Shown here: positions 17,320 to 26,843 of the stretch, piece after piece
Position numbering within the stretch: the stretch's first letter is position 1
How the letters are laid out: every line of letters begins with the position of its first letter
Assembly (NCBI RefSeq): GCF_902196125.1
Contig: NZ_CABIKG010000002.1
Span: 1-64,000 of the forward strand
Direction of reading: 5' to 3'
Length of the DNA stretch: 64,000 nucleotides
Source: Helicobacter suis
GTDB taxonomy: Bacteria; Campylobacterota; Campylobacteria; Campylobacterales; Helicobacteraceae
Notes under the pieces: model-generated
Databases searched by the model: none
What the model was told of the DNA's origin: nothing
What the model saw: only the letters and a program-made list of their open reading frames with translations
Program-made: the position numbers and the translations under genes

Positions 17320-17985
17320 TCAAAGTACCTTTTTTTCTTGCCCGCTTAATAGTTTTAATAAATTAGGCCAGTGCTTATAAAGCGTGATACAAAAAACAAG
17401 CACCATAGGGGTTTGTGTGCCTACTTGATTTAGAATATTAATAGAGGCGGGTAAACCTAGCTTTGGCAAAAAGAAAATAAGAAGAGTCGCGCTACCCACC
17501 CCTACAATGGAGGCTAAAGAGGAAATTTTTAACACCTTGCCAACAAAGGCCCAAAGAGCCAGCCCTAATAAACTCTCTACTGGGATTAATAGTACCACTG
17601 CGCCCATTGTGGTACTCACACCCTTACCCCCGCTAAAGTTTAAATAGGGTGAGTAACAATGCCCTATAATGGTTAAAATAGCCACCATCCACTGGGCTGA
17701 AAAATTAAGCCCGGCAAGTTTTGCAAGAAATACCGTAAACACCCCCTTTAACAAATCTAGCACTAAAACCGCTGTGCCCATTTTCTTGGCTTTAGAAGAA
17801 TCAATGGTAGTTAATACGCGCATGACATTCGTCGCGCCAATGCCTTTACTCCCCTGTTTGGTAATATCTACATTGTAAAGTACTTTCATGATCACATAAC
17901 CAAAAGGAATCCCCCCAATGAAATAACCCAGAGCGTAAAAAATCACATTGATATTAGTGATAAATATCAAGAAATTTTCCATCAA
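17320..17985 (-). CDS. plsY: Glycerol-3-phosphate acyltransferase PlsY
   Basis: The 221-residue protein has about five membrane segments. PlsY motifs are present: GGIPFGYVIMK, the glycine-rich GSKGIGATNVMR, and FSGGKGVSTTMG. It uses acyl-phosphate to acylate glycerol-3-phosphate, the first committed step of phospholipid synthesis, in the inner membrane. It appears to lead the leftward group of folB, ferredoxin, ppx, waaC and acyltransferase. Confidence 0.95.
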   Translation of the reverse strand: MMENFLIFITNINVIFYALGYFIGGIPFGYVIMKVLYNVDITKQGSKGIGATNVMRVLTTIDSSKAKKMGTAVLVLDLLKGVFTVFLAKLAGLNFSAQWMVAILTIIGHCYSPYLNFSGGKGVSTTMGAVVLLIPVESLLGLALWAFVGKVLKISSLASIVGVGSATLLIFFLPKLGLPASINILNQVGTQTPMVLVFCITLYKHWPNLLKLLSGQEKKVL

Positions 17986-18020
17986 CTACCTTTACTTAGA
18001 TTGGGCGCATTATAACACAT

Positions 18021-18554
18021 TTAAAAGGTGCGGGTATAAGGACCTGTGATCCACACACCCTGATTTCCTAATAAAAAATTGACTTTGTAACTTTCTTTAA
18101 TCCCTTGCTTTTTATTCTTTAAAGTGTGTTTAATCGCTAGTTCTATGGGTGGGAGTTTTAGGGGAGTGTTAGCTTTAACTCTAAAGGCTAGAAAAAGCGG
18201 GCGGTTATGATTAAAATCCCAACCTGTGCGCCATCTGGGCAAAGTGGTTTGGCTTTTAAGCAAACGATTGCCCACCTGTACCTCAAAAGAGGCTAAATAG
18301 TAGGTGCCGGGTTCTAAAAGGCGGCTTTCAATCTTGGCTTTTTTGAAGGTATCTCTCCAGAGTAAAAAAAACCAGTTATTGCTCCCTAGCACAAATTCCT
18401 TTGAATTCTTTTCCCCTAGTTTGCGCCAATAAGTTTTGATCGCTGTGCCTTGATAGCCAATATCAAAAGTAACCAAACTAGCAACATGGGAGGGTTTAGG
18501 TGTACATCCAAAAAGCAATAAAATAAAACACAGATAAAATAATTTCATGCTCAA
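18021..18554 (-). CDS. Hypothetical lipoprotein
   Basis: The 177-residue protein has a lipoprotein signal (FYLCFILLLFGC, with Cys at about residue 16) and then a mostly beta-strand domain ending GNQGVWITGPYTRTF. I do not recognise the family. Sequences such as RRWRTGWDFN-like tracts and alternating charged strands suggest a periplasmic or outer-membrane-anchored beta-sandwich. It lies between ktrA and plsY on the same strand with gaps over 30 bp. Confidence 0.8.
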   Translation of the reverse strand: MSMKLFYLCFILLLFGCTPKPSHVASLVTFDIGYQGTAIKTYWRKLGEKNSKEFVLGSNNWFFLLWRDTFKKAKIESRLLEPGTYYLASFEVQVGNRLLKSQTTLPRWRTGWDFNHNRPLFLAFRVKANTPLKLPPIELAIKHTLKNKKQGIKESYKVNFLLGNQGVWITGPYTRTF

Positions 18555-18586
18555 ACTAGTGTAGCCTTTTTAAAGATTAGCCGCTA

Positions 18587-19264
18587 TCAATTTCTTTTTA
18601 ATTTTAAATCTTTGCTGGCTAAAAAAATATCCACCTCTTTAGCATGCCCTAGCAATAAAAGAATATCGCCTTGTTTGAGAATAAGAGGGGATTCTAAATT
18701 TAAATTGTACTCCCACTGGCTAGCATGTTTGAGGGCCACAACTTTGAGATCTGCTTTAAACGATTCTAGAAAATCTTGTAAGGCCATGTCTGCATGGGTT
18801 GTATCCACGCTTAAGCGCACCATACGCATATGAGTTGTGATTTCCATTACATCTAAAAGCGGGTTTAAACTTAATCCCTTCACCAATCTTTTAGCCGCAT
18901 CTCTTTCTGGATAAATCACGCGATCGGTGCCAATTTTAGAGAGGATTTTTCCATGAATTAAGGTGGAAGCCTTTGCAATCACTTCAGAAACACCGCATTC
19001 TTTAAGAGCCATTACGCTTAAAATGGAGGCTTCTACATTTTGCCCGATACTCACAATAGCCGTATCCACTTGGGCAATCCCGGTATCTTTAAGCGCTACA
19101 ATGTCTGTAGTATCAATAATAAAGAGATTATCACAAATCCCTCTAAAATTTTTAATGCTATCTTGATTAATGTCGGCTGCGACGACTTGTTCCCCATTTT
19201 CTATCAATCCGCGCGCTACATGCGATCCAAATTTGCCTAAACCTAAAACCGCATAAGTCTTCAT
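18587..19264 (-). CDS. ktrA: KtrA/TrkA-type potassium uptake regulator
   Basis: The 225-residue protein has an RCK N-domain with the Rossmann motif VLGLGKFGSHVARGL and acidic strand end VVAADIN, followed by an RCK C-domain (TrkA-C). It is the cytoplasmic nucleotide-binding gate of the KtrB channel. Its start overlaps the end of ktrB by 4 bp, so both are made together. Confidence 0.94.
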   Translation of the reverse strand: MKTYAVLGLGKFGSHVARGLIENGEQVVAADINQDSIKNFRGICDNLFIIDTTDIVALKDTGIAQVDTAIVSIGQNVEASILSVMALKECGVSEVIAKASTLIHGKILSKIGTDRVIYPERDAAKRLVKGLSLNPLLDVMEITTHMRMVRLSVDTTHADMALQDFLESFKADLKVVALKHASQWEYNLNLESPLILKQGDILLLLGHAKEVDIFLASKDLKLKRN

Positions 19265-20586
19265 AAAACCACTCCTTCTTCTGGATATTTAACGCTATGT
19301 GTCTTGCTTTTGCGCACCAAAGCCATGCTAAAGGCTAAAACACCCACCCTTCCCATAAACATTAAAACCATTAAGTATAGTTTACCAAAATGGCTAAAAT
19401 TAGCCGCTAAAGAAAGATCGCCTCCATTGCCTGTACTAGCCCCTACTGTACCAAAGGCTGAACAAACCTCAAAAAGTAAATTGATAAAAAATTGATTGTG
19501 TGTATCCTCTGTAGCGCTTAAAATCATGATAGAGATAGTGATATAAAACATGGCAATGATGAAGATTAAAAAAGATTTTTTGATAAGTTCTTGGGGGATA
19601 GCGCGTTGGAATAAAACCACTTCTTTATCTTTAAGGGCGCAATAAGCATAAAGAAGTAGCAAAGTTAGGGTTGTAACTTTAATGCCCCCTGCTGTACTCC
19701 CCGGTGCTGCTCCAATAACCATGAGTAAGGCGCTAAAAAATAAGCTTTGATCATGCAAACCAGACATATCAATGGTGTTAAAACCTGCTGTTCTAAGATT
19801 AATGGATATGAAAAACACGCTCATGATTTTATGTGGCCAACTTAAAGTACCTATGCTAGTAGGATCGTTCCACTCAAAGAGCAATAAAACCGCCATACCA
19901 AGCAAAATACAAACACCCGTAGCGATGAGTACGATGCGCGCATGGACACTGAGTCGTGAGTGTTTGTTATAATTATAGCATTCATTCAACACCAAAAACC
20001 CTAGCCCCCCTAGAATGATCAACGCACAAATCACCAAATTCACCGCTACATTATCCCGGTAATCTGCCAAATTAGAGGAAAATATACTAAAACCGGCATT
20101 ATTAAAAGCCGAGATTGCATGGAAAATCCCCGCCCAGAATGCTTGTTTAAAAGGCATTTTAAAGATAAAACAACCCGTTAAAACTAATGCCCCAATTCCC
20201 TCTATAACTAGAGTGAAAACAAAGATCTTTTTTAAATAAGAGACCACCCCTTGCATATTTGGATAATCTAAAGATTCCTTAAGTAAAAGCCGCCCTTTAA
20301 AATTAACCTTTTTACCAATGAGTAAAAGCAAGAAAGTAGCTAGCCCCATGTAACCAAAACCACCGGCTTGAATTAAGCCTAAAATTACAGCCTGCCCATA
20401 GCCTGTTAGATCGCTAGCCGGATTAATTGTAATGAGCCCGGTTAGACAAACCGCTGAGGTGGCCGTGAAAAAGAGATCTAAAAAGGCGATGGGCTTAGTG
20501 TGCATAGGGGCAAGCCCAAGCAAAATAGCCCCAGTGAGAGCTAAGAATACATAGCTGATAACAATGCTTCCAAAGATTTTATTCAC
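19261..20586 (-). CDS. ktrB: KtrB/TrkH-type potassium transporter
   Basis: The 441-residue membrane protein has the four-fold M1-P-M2 repeat of the TrkH/KtrB family. Pore glycines are visible in TSAVCLTGLITINPASD, AISAFNNAGFSIF, INLRTAGFNTIDMSG and CSAFGTVGASTGNGGD. It carries K+ (usually with Na+ coupling) across the inner membrane together with KtrA, encoded immediately downstream. Confidence 0.95.
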   Translation of the reverse strand: MNKIFGSIVISYVFLALTGAILLGLAPMHTKPIAFLDLFFTATSAVCLTGLITINPASDLTGYGQAVILGLIQAGGFGYMGLATFLLLLIGKKVNFKGRLLLKESLDYPNMQGVVSYLKKIFVFTLVIEGIGALVLTGCFIFKMPFKQAFWAGIFHAISAFNNAGFSIFSSNLADYRDNVAVNLVICALIILGGLGFLVLNECYNYNKHSRLSVHARIVLIATGVCILLGMAVLLLFEWNDPTSIGTLSWPHKIMSVFFISINLRTAGFNTIDMSGLHDQSLFFSALLMVIGAAPGSTAGGIKVTTLTLLLLYAYCALKDKEVVLFQRAIPQELIKKSFLIFIIAMFYITISIMILSATEDTHNQFFINLLFEVCSAFGTVGASTGNGGDLSLAANFSHFGKLYLMVLMFMGRVGVLAFSMALVRKSKTHSVKYPEEGVVL

Positions 20587-20607
20587 AACCGCTATTCAAT
20601 CCTAGAA

Positions 20608-21588
20608 TTAATGCGTGTTGAAAAATTCTTGGATTTGTGTATTTTGGTGGGTTTTTAATAAGGCTAGTTGCAATAGTATACGGGCTTTTTGGGCATTAAG
20701 ATTATCAGGGGTAACAAAGCCATAAGCTAAATCATCAACTTCGCCTAACTCCACCACCCCACTCCCGGTACGGCTTGCGCGCACTACAACTATTCCTTGT
20801 TTTACAGCCTCTGCCATAGCCTCAAGCATAGCGCTACTAGGATTGCCATTACCCATACCAGCCACCACAACCCCCATAGCCCCTTGATTTATGGCTGCTT
20901 TTAATAAAGAAACACCACAGCCTACATGGGTATAAATTAGCCCAACTGGGGGGAGGGGCTCTAAACTAGTTAGGGCTAACTGGCTTTGTAAAGTGTGTTT
21001 TCTTAGAGGTTGCATGTAGAAATGTACTTTTGCATAATAAACACTCCCTATAGGTCCACAATTAGGCGAAATAAAGGTGTGTAAACTGCTAGTGTTAGAT
21101 TTAGTTACTTCACGCGCTGCATGGATAGTATCATTCATAGCCACTAAAACCCCCTTGCCCGCACTCTCAGAGTGGGCGGCTATGGCTAGGGCGTTATAAA
21201 CATTTAAAGGCCCATCTGCGCCCATGCTTGAGCCATTACGCATCGCCCCTACAAGTACCACAGGTTTATAAGTTTGCACGGTTAGATTAAGAAAATAAGC
21301 GCTCTCTTCCATAGAATCTGTGCCATGTGTGATCACAAAACCCTTTATATCTTCTCTAGCTGCTAGGGTGTGGATGCGCTCTAATAATTTAAACCAAGTA
21401 TTTGTATCCATATCTTGCGAGCCGACATTGCTCACCTGCTGGCTTTCAACACATACCCCTTTTGGAATTTCTAAAGACCCAAGAATACTAGAAATATCCA
21501 CCTTAGCACTCTTATAAGTCCCCCCAACAGGGCTATCCCCAGCCCCTGCAATTGTCCCACCTGTAGCCAATACCATTACTTTTTCCAC
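20608..21588 (-). CDS. ansB: L-asparaginase (type II family)
   Basis: The 326-residue protein has both catalytic triad regions: LATGGTIAGAG with the nucleophile Thr and VITHGTDSMEESAYFL with Thr-Asp, plus VLVGAMRNGSSMGADGPLNVYNA. It hydrolyses asparagine to aspartate and ammonia. I see no signal peptide; the frame begins MEKVMVLATGG at a GTG with AAGGAG just upstream, so a cytoplasmic form is possible even though the sequence groups with type II enzymes. Confidence 0.93.
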   Translation of the reverse strand: MEKVMVLATGGTIAGAGDSPVGGTYKSAKVDISSILGSLEIPKGVCVESQQVSNVGSQDMDTNTWFKLLERIHTLAAREDIKGFVITHGTDSMEESAYFLNLTVQTYKPVVLVGAMRNGSSMGADGPLNVYNALAIAAHSESAGKGVLVAMNDTIHAAREVTKSNTSSLHTFISPNCGPIGSVYYAKVHFYMQPLRKHTLQSQLALTSLEPLPPVGLIYTHVGCGVSLLKAAINQGAMGVVVAGMGNGNPSSAMLEAMAEAVKQGIVVVRASRTGSGVVELGEVDDLAYGFVTPDNLNAQKARILLQLALLKTHQNTQIQEFFNTH

Positions 21589-21646
21589 GCATCAACTCCT
21601 TTTGGAAACGCATTCTATCTAAATACATTTAATTACAAAGGTTATA

Positions 21647-21880
21647 CTAGGAAATTTCTAAAAACTTTTGGGTTGTTTTAAGTTGGCGCATTTGTAGACC
21701 TAAAGTTTGTTGTTCTTGCTTAAGACGCTCAATAGTCATGCCAATTAATGCCTTAGCGCTTTCTAAAACCTCCAAATCTAAACAGCTATGATCTAAAAAA
21801 GGGCAAGTCTCTACTAAATAGGAAGCTTTTTCTAAATTATCCTCTAGTAGCGCAATTTTAAGTTCATCGGCCCAATTCAT
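21647..21880 (-). CDS. FliT-like small flagellar protein
   Basis: The 77-residue, mostly helical protein begins MNWADELKIALLEDNLEKA and is rich in Leu, Lys and Glu. It overlaps fliS by 17 bp at the end of the flaG-fliD-fliS operon. The position and size match FliT-type export chaperones for the FliD cap, and H. pylori has a similar small gene there. The FliT identity is by context; sequence evidence is weak. Confidence 0.65.
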   Translation of the reverse strand: MNWADELKIALLEDNLEKASYLVETCPFLDHSCLDLEVLESAKALIGMTIERLKQEQQTLGLQMRQLKTTQKFLEIS

Positions 21881-22250
21881 TCTGGTGAATCTCCCTCCAA
21901 GCTTCTAATAGCCCTTTGGCTACGCGCATGACTAGATCGATCTTATTAGTATCATTTTCTACATTGGCTTGGGTGAGTACTTTAATTTGGTGGGTGTATA
22001 GCCCTGTTAAATACACCGCAACTTCCCCGCCCCTTTCATAATCTAGGATATTTAGAAGTTCTGTAAAAATATCCGTTACTTTATTGATGTAGGTAATTTT
22101 TCTCTCAATATCCTCTGCCTCAATATAACGCTTAGCTTGGGCGGCAAATTTTAAGATACCTTCATAGAGCATCTCAATGAGTTTAGCCGGAGATTCTACC
22201 GTTACGGCATTTTGCTGGTATAAGCTGTATGCATTTGCTTTAAACATCAT
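21864..22250 (-). CDS. fliS: Flagellin export chaperone FliS
   Basis: The 128-residue four-helix protein carries FliS hallmarks: an N-terminal AYSLYQQNAVTVESPAKLIEMLYEG and ILDYERGGEVAVYLTGLYTHQIKVL. It binds flagellin C-termini in the cytoplasm and prevents early polymerisation. It lies 15 bp downstream of fliD. Confidence 0.95.
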   Translation of the reverse strand: MMFKANAYSLYQQNAVTVESPAKLIEMLYEGILKFAAQAKRYIEAEDIERKITYINKVTDIFTELLNILDYERGGEVAVYLTGLYTHQIKVLTQANVENDTNKIDLVMRVAKGLLEAWREIHQNELGR

Positions 22251-22265
22251 TTTCCCTTTCAGATT

Positions 22266-24335
22266 TTAATTCTTTTTGGCGGCTGCTTGATCGATCATCA
22301 TTTGCACCGCATCAAAGGATTTATTTGCCTTAGAAATGCGCTCATCATAAGCCGCAAAGCGTTCTGCCATCATGTCATAACGGGTTTTAAGCATTTCCAT
22401 TGCATTCTCCTTATCTCTTTTTAAATTTTTAGCGTCTTGATCTAAAGAGTCCTCGTATAACTTCAATCTAGCGTTACCACCATCGACCAAACCTTGTAAA
22501 ACTTTATCTAACTTGATAAAAATCCCGTCTTGGTGAATCTCCTTACCCCCCATGCTCTTAACATCGCTACCATAGAAAAAATCTTGAGCGGCTTGTGGAT
22601 CAGCATTAAGCGCATTAGTGAGTCTACCCTCATCTAAACTCATTTTTCCATGCTCATCAAGCGTAATTCCATATTTCATAAGACTATCCACACCCTTAGC
22701 CGTTGTGATGGTAAAAGCAATGGCATTATTAATAGAAGAGCGAATTGTACGGATATCCCCCACGCCATTAAACACACCCGCAATTTTAGTATCTGGATCG
22801 TAGCGGGTTGTTTCATCTAATTTAGGGATTAATGCATTATAGGCTTTGACAAACTCTTTAATGTGATCAACAATGGCTTTACTATCACGGGTAATACTAA
22901 TAATGGCTGGTTTGCCCGGCTCAGTTTTGGCTAATAAACTCAAAGATACGCCATTAATCACATCATTTACTTCATTTGTAGGGCGGGTGATAGTCGCACC
23001 ATTGTAGGTAAATCTAGCATCAGAGGCACTTTGTAGTTTTTTAAAGGCAAAGAGATTGTGTAATTTAGCATAAGTTTGGCTTAAGCCCTCAGACAAACCC
23101 AAACTATTTACAGCTGCCTTACCATCAGCGCCCACACCGGTTATACGCAATTCACCGCTTTCACTATTAAGGATTAATTTGCCGTCTGTGCCTAAAGAAG
23201 CGTGCAACCCTTCAATGCCATTAATCGCCCTAACAATGGCTTGGGCATTAACATCGCTAGAATTGCCCCGCGCAGTGATAGCCCCCAAATTAATAGCTTG
23301 CCCATTAAAATTAATAGTGCCCTTGATTTGACCGGAAGCAATGCCTGTTGTACCCTTAAGTAAATCTTCTTGATCTGATTTAGTTTTAACAAAACCTAGT
23401 TCAGCTGCTTTAGCCCCTCCAACTTCAATTTCTAATCCCCTTTGATCATTAAGCACTAAAGACTTTCCATCATTAATTAAGCCAACATTAATCTGCCCGC
23501 TATCTACTAAGTCTTTAGTTTGTGCATTATCCTCTAGGGCTTTTTTAATGGCTATTTGTAGGGCTTTATTTTTATCTTGCACAGAAGCCTTATCAAGATT
23601 AAGACTAATAGGGATTTTAACCACTCCACCCTTATCATCTCTGAGCTTGATAAAAAAATCATCTTCTGTACTTTTTCCATCTTGTGTAGTGCCCCCTATG
23701 GCTAAATTAATGGACGCATCGCTAGCAAGAGTAGAAATCACACTAGAGCCAAAATACACGCGGTTATTAGCCCCGGGGTTTTTAGTGTTAATCATTAACT
23801 GGTAGGGTTTATCCCCCCCGGTTTTCATCACAATCCCCATCACTTCACCACCTGTGGCATCTGTAATGGCTTGGGCGACATCGCCTACACTCATGCCAGC
23901 TTTAATATTAACCGTGTAGTTTTTATTGTTGGTATAAAAGTGTAATTTGGTATTAGCTTGGCTAAAAGCATCATCGCGATCTCTAAAATGCGTACCCACC
24001 TCGTTAATATCCCCTTGTGCTAGATCTTCAACTTCTACTTTAATATCTTGCACAGGAATACCCGGGCTTACAGTGGCCTTAAGCGCTCCACTGCTCACGC
24101 TACTACTGCGACTAGTGTAAGTTGAATAATCTGTTAAGGCATTAACGGGTGCTTTAAGATTAGCAAGCAAAGTTTTAATCTCAACTAAGGCCTTTTGTTT
24201 TTCCAGATTAACTTCCATTTTTCGATCAATGGGAGCCACCATAGTTTTTTCATCAGCACTTTTAAGTTTATCAATTACATCGTAATTTAAAACCTTGCTA
24301 CCAATCCCTAAAGAACTTAACTTTCCAATTGCCAT
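22266..24335 (-). CDS. fliD: Flagellar filament cap protein FliD
   Basis: The 689-residue protein is close to the usual Helicobacter FliD length. The N-terminus (LSSLGIGSKVLNYDVIDKLKSADE) and C-terminal coiled coil (KTRYDMMAERFAAYDERISK) form the D0/D1 core that sits at the filament tip. The large middle region is the variable cap plate. It promotes flagellin folding at the growing filament end. It is preceded by AAGGTGGA and follows flaG in one operon. Confidence 0.95.
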   Translation of the reverse strand: MAIGKLSSLGIGSKVLNYDVIDKLKSADEKTMVAPIDRKMEVNLEKQKALVEIKTLLANLKAPVNALTDYSTYTSRSSSVSSGALKATVSPGIPVQDIKVEVEDLAQGDINEVGTHFRDRDDAFSQANTKLHFYTNNKNYTVNIKAGMSVGDVAQAITDATGGEVMGIVMKTGGDKPYQLMINTKNPGANNRVYFGSSVISTLASDASINLAIGGTTQDGKSTEDDFFIKLRDDKGGVVKIPISLNLDKASVQDKNKALQIAIKKALEDNAQTKDLVDSGQINVGLINDGKSLVLNDQRGLEIEVGGAKAAELGFVKTKSDQEDLLKGTTGIASGQIKGTINFNGQAINLGAITARGNSSDVNAQAIVRAINGIEGLHASLGTDGKLILNSESGELRITGVGADGKAAVNSLGLSEGLSQTYAKLHNLFAFKKLQSASDARFTYNGATITRPTNEVNDVINGVSLSLLAKTEPGKPAIISITRDSKAIVDHIKEFVKAYNALIPKLDETTRYDPDTKIAGVFNGVGDIRTIRSSINNAIAFTITTAKGVDSLMKYGITLDEHGKMSLDEGRLTNALNADPQAAQDFFYGSDVKSMGGKEIHQDGIFIKLDKVLQGLVDGGNARLKLYEDSLDQDAKNLKRDKENAMEMLKTRYDMMAERFAAYDERISKANKSFDAVQMMIDQAAAKKN

Positions 24336-24359
24336 GACTTCACTCCACCTTAGTGAACT

Positions 24360-24725
24360 CTAACCTCTTTTATCAAAGATAATCCCCACAATATCATGCA
24401 TTTTCTCTGCTAACCTAATTACCTCTTGCGAAGGAATTTGGCGGATAATTTTATCTCCATTTGAATCCTTGATAGTAACCACTAAACTACGAATCTCTTC
24501 ATTGTAGCTAAAAGTCAAGTCAGATCGAATCCGCTTCATCTCTTCGTTGAGCTCTTTACTTAGCTTCTGCAAATCCTGTTCCTTTGGAGGTAAAACCTCT
24601 TGCTTAACCTCTGGCTTAACTTGTTTAGACAAAGAGACTTGATCAGCATGGACAACCTGATCGGGGTGGTGTGTATCTAGGTGGGTTGTTAAGGCAGTAG
24701 AGACATTCCCAATTTCACTAGACAC
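24360..24725 (-). CDS. flaG: Flagellar protein FlaG
   Basis: The 121-residue protein has a disordered N-terminus and a conserved C-terminal FlaG domain (LTFSYNEEIRSLVVTIKDSN, then IRQIPSQEVIRLAEKMHDIVG). FlaG influences filament length and is the first gene of this operon. The start is GTG at 24725 with AAGGA upstream. A sigma-28-type promoter lies at 24758-24784. Confidence 0.93.
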   Translation of the reverse strand: MSSEIGNVSTALTTHLDTHHPDQVVHADQVSLSKQVKPEVKQEVLPPKEQDLQKLSKELNEEMKRIRSDLTFSYNEEIRSLVVTIKDSNGDKIIRQIPSQEVIRLAEKMHDIVGIIFDKRG

Positions 24726-24757
24726 GGGTATTCCTTATTATATTATTTACCCAGTCT

Positions 24758-24784
24758 AGATCGGCACTCCCTTATTTTTGTTTA
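24758..24784 (-). promoter_or_regulatory. Sigma-28 (FliA) promoter of flaG-fliD-fliS
   Basis: On the minus strand TAAA (24784-24781), exactly 15 bases, and GCCGATCT (24765-24758) match the flagellar sigma-28 consensus TAAA-N15-GCCGATAA at all but one position. Transcription would start about 25 bases before the flaG GTG. Confidence 0.8.
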
Positions 24785-24792
24785 TACTAGAT

Positions 24793-26025
24793 CTATTGTG
24801 TGCGCGCAATGATCTCTAAGGGATTGATATGCTTATCTCTAAGCGTTACTTCAAAACTCAACCGTTGATCAATCCGGCCAATTACATAACCCTTTTGTAT
24901 CCTAAGACCATGTTTGATCGTGGGGGCGATTTTATCTAATTGAGAATAGATCGTATGCATACCATCTTTATGCTCAATGATAATCACCTTTTTAAGAATG
25001 GGTACTTCTTTAGCATAAACCACCCGTCCATCAAAAATATTGCGTACAACGGCATTAGGTTTAGTAGAAACTAGCGTAACAGATTCATTAAAAACTTTGA
25101 GCTTATAAACTGGATCAAAATAGGGGCCAAATTTTTGTACAATTCTATAACTAGCAAGAGGCGCGATAGTCTTAGGCCCTGTATAAGAAATAGTAACAAT
25201 ATCGCGATAAGAACTAGCCACTTGCCGTACTTCTAAAGGCGCTTCTATACCGTCAATAGAAGGTGATGGGGCTTTTGCTTTGCTTTTGCGTTGCCGTTCT
25301 AATTCTTTTTGCTTAATAATATTAAGCGAGGCTAATAGCTGATCTAATCCCTTGCGCTCTTTATCTAGGGTTTCTAACTTTTTATTATAAACCACCAACT
25401 CAGCGCGCATATTTTCAATTAATTTCTTTTGCGCAGATACCATGCTTTGTAAATTTTGTTTGCGATCTCTTTGGGCATTGATAGCCGCGCTGATTTGGTT
25501 AATGTTGTTTGTGATTTGGGCAATTCTAGCGCTAATTTGTTCCTCTTGTAAATTAAGATTAGCTAGTTGTATCCTAGAGTTTTTGTTGAGGTAGGTAAAG
25601 ACGGTTTGTAAAATAATATCCTCAGTGCTAGCCAAATGCTGTTTATCCAAAACCATAGCAAATAAAATATCTTTTAATAAGATATTAGTCATCGCATCTT
25701 GGATTTTATGGCGGCTTTTTTTCAAGTTTTCTAAAAAAAGGCGGTGTTCCTCTAAAGATTTCTCTTGGGCGAGATTTTGGACTTGGTTTTTATCAATATT
25801 TCTTTGAATCCCTTGAATTTGTCTGGATAGCTCCTTACTTTGCTGGTATTTTTGATTAATCGCATTACCCAAGCTATTTAAATGGTTACTGAGTTTGGTT
25901 TTTTCTAAAGTGGTCTCTTGTAGTTTACTTTGATTAAAACTAATGTTTTTATTAATTTCCTCAATTGCCTGCCCATATAATACCCCCATAAATAAACACC
26001 ATAAACTCACTTTCCATGTTTTCAT
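24793..26025 (-). CDS. Periplasmic M23-family murein hydrolase activator (EnvC-like)
   Basis: The ~410-residue protein has a signal peptide (MKTWKVSLWCLFMGVLYG). Long coiled coils span about residues 20-240, followed by a C-terminal LytM/M23 domain (GRVVYAKEVPILKKVIIIEHKDGMHTIYSQLD). The zinc-binding His residues are incomplete, as in EnvC activators. The ATG at 26025 overlaps the ftsX stop and has AAAGGAGAG upstream. Direct coupling to FtsEX suggests it activates cell-wall amidases at division. Role is inference from family and context. Confidence 0.88.
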   Translation of the reverse strand: MKTWKVSLWCLFMGVLYGQAIEEINKNISFNQSKLQETTLEKTKLSNHLNSLGNAINQKYQQSKELSRQIQGIQRNIDKNQVQNLAQEKSLEEHRLFLENLKKSRHKIQDAMTNILLKDILFAMVLDKQHLASTEDIILQTVFTYLNKNSRIQLANLNLQEEQISARIAQITNNINQISAAINAQRDRKQNLQSMVSAQKKLIENMRAELVVYNKKLETLDKERKGLDQLLASLNIIKQKELERQRKSKAKAPSPSIDGIEAPLEVRQVASSYRDIVTISYTGPKTIAPLASYRIVQKFGPYFDPVYKLKVFNESVTLVSTKPNAVVRNIFDGRVVYAKEVPILKKVIIIEHKDGMHTIYSQLDKIAPTIKHGLRIQKGYVIGRIDQRLSFEVTLRDKHINPLEIIARTQ

Positions 26026-26843
26026 ACCGCTCTCCTTTGAATCACAACCACCCACACACACACCAAAGATACACTAATAGAAGCGCTTAAAAAAATAAAT
26101 AAATCCTCTTGCCATATGAATAAATTACGATCAATCTCTAAAACCTGTAAAATCATTTGGAATTTCTCTTGCATGGATAAATACAAACTCCCTAATGCAA
26201 CAACCATGCTAGCTAGAATTGAATCAACCAAAGCTAATTTGAATAAAAAGCCATTTTTAATACGCATAGGCGCTCCTAAAAGCTCCATGATTTCAATGCG
26301 TTTAGCATATTTTAAATTCCATACGCTGATTTGTTTGATCAGCAGCAAAATAGAGAGAATCACCACAATAGAGGCAAATGCTAGGGTATTCTTTTTTAAT
26401 AGTAGCAAAAGCCTATATTCTTGATCATGGGTTTTACTAAAAACCTCTACTTTTTCAACTCCCGGAATTCTAAGAAGTTTTTTATGAATGGCATCAAGTT
26501 GTTCTAAAGTGGGGAATAGCGATAGCTTTAAAGAATAAAAAAGGGGTAAACTCTTTTTAAGATTAGCGATATTAGCTTGGGTGAAATTTTGCTTAAGTCT
26601 TTCTAATAGCGTATCCGGGCTAATTAAAGTTAAAGAAGCGCTATTGGGGATATTTTGGCGGATAAACTGCAAAGAAAGGGGTTGTCTACTAACAATAGTG
26701 ATAGCATAATTCTTAGATAATTTATCCTCTCTGATACTAACAGCACGCTCCACAAATAAAATACTTTCCAAACTAAATAATAAAGCTATCAAAGGGAGAA
26801 GAAAAGCCAAATGCTCCTTAAGTGTATTCATGGATCTCTCCAT
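26022..26843 (-). CDS. ftsX: Cell division protein FtsX
   Basis: The ~270-residue inner-membrane protein has FtsX topology: one N-terminal segment (HLAFLLPLIALLFSLESILF), a periplasmic loop of about 120 residues, then three C-terminal segments. It pairs with FtsE and transmits ATP hydrolysis to the periplasmic activator encoded next. The start could be at 26843 or at the ATG at 26831; both overlap the end of ftsE. Confidence 0.9.
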   Translation of the reverse strand: MERSMNTLKEHLAFLLPLIALLFSLESILFVERAVSIREDKLSKNYAITIVSRQPLSLQFIRQNIPNSASLTLISPDTLLERLKQNFTQANIANLKKSLPLFYSLKLSLFPTLEQLDAIHKKLLRIPGVEKVEVFSKTHDQEYRLLLLLKKNTLAFASIVVILSILLLIKQISVWNLKYAKRIEIMELLGAPMRIKNGFLFKLALVDSILASMVVALGSLYLSMQEKFQMILQVLEIDRNLFIWQEDLFIFLSASISVSLVCVWVVVIQRRAV

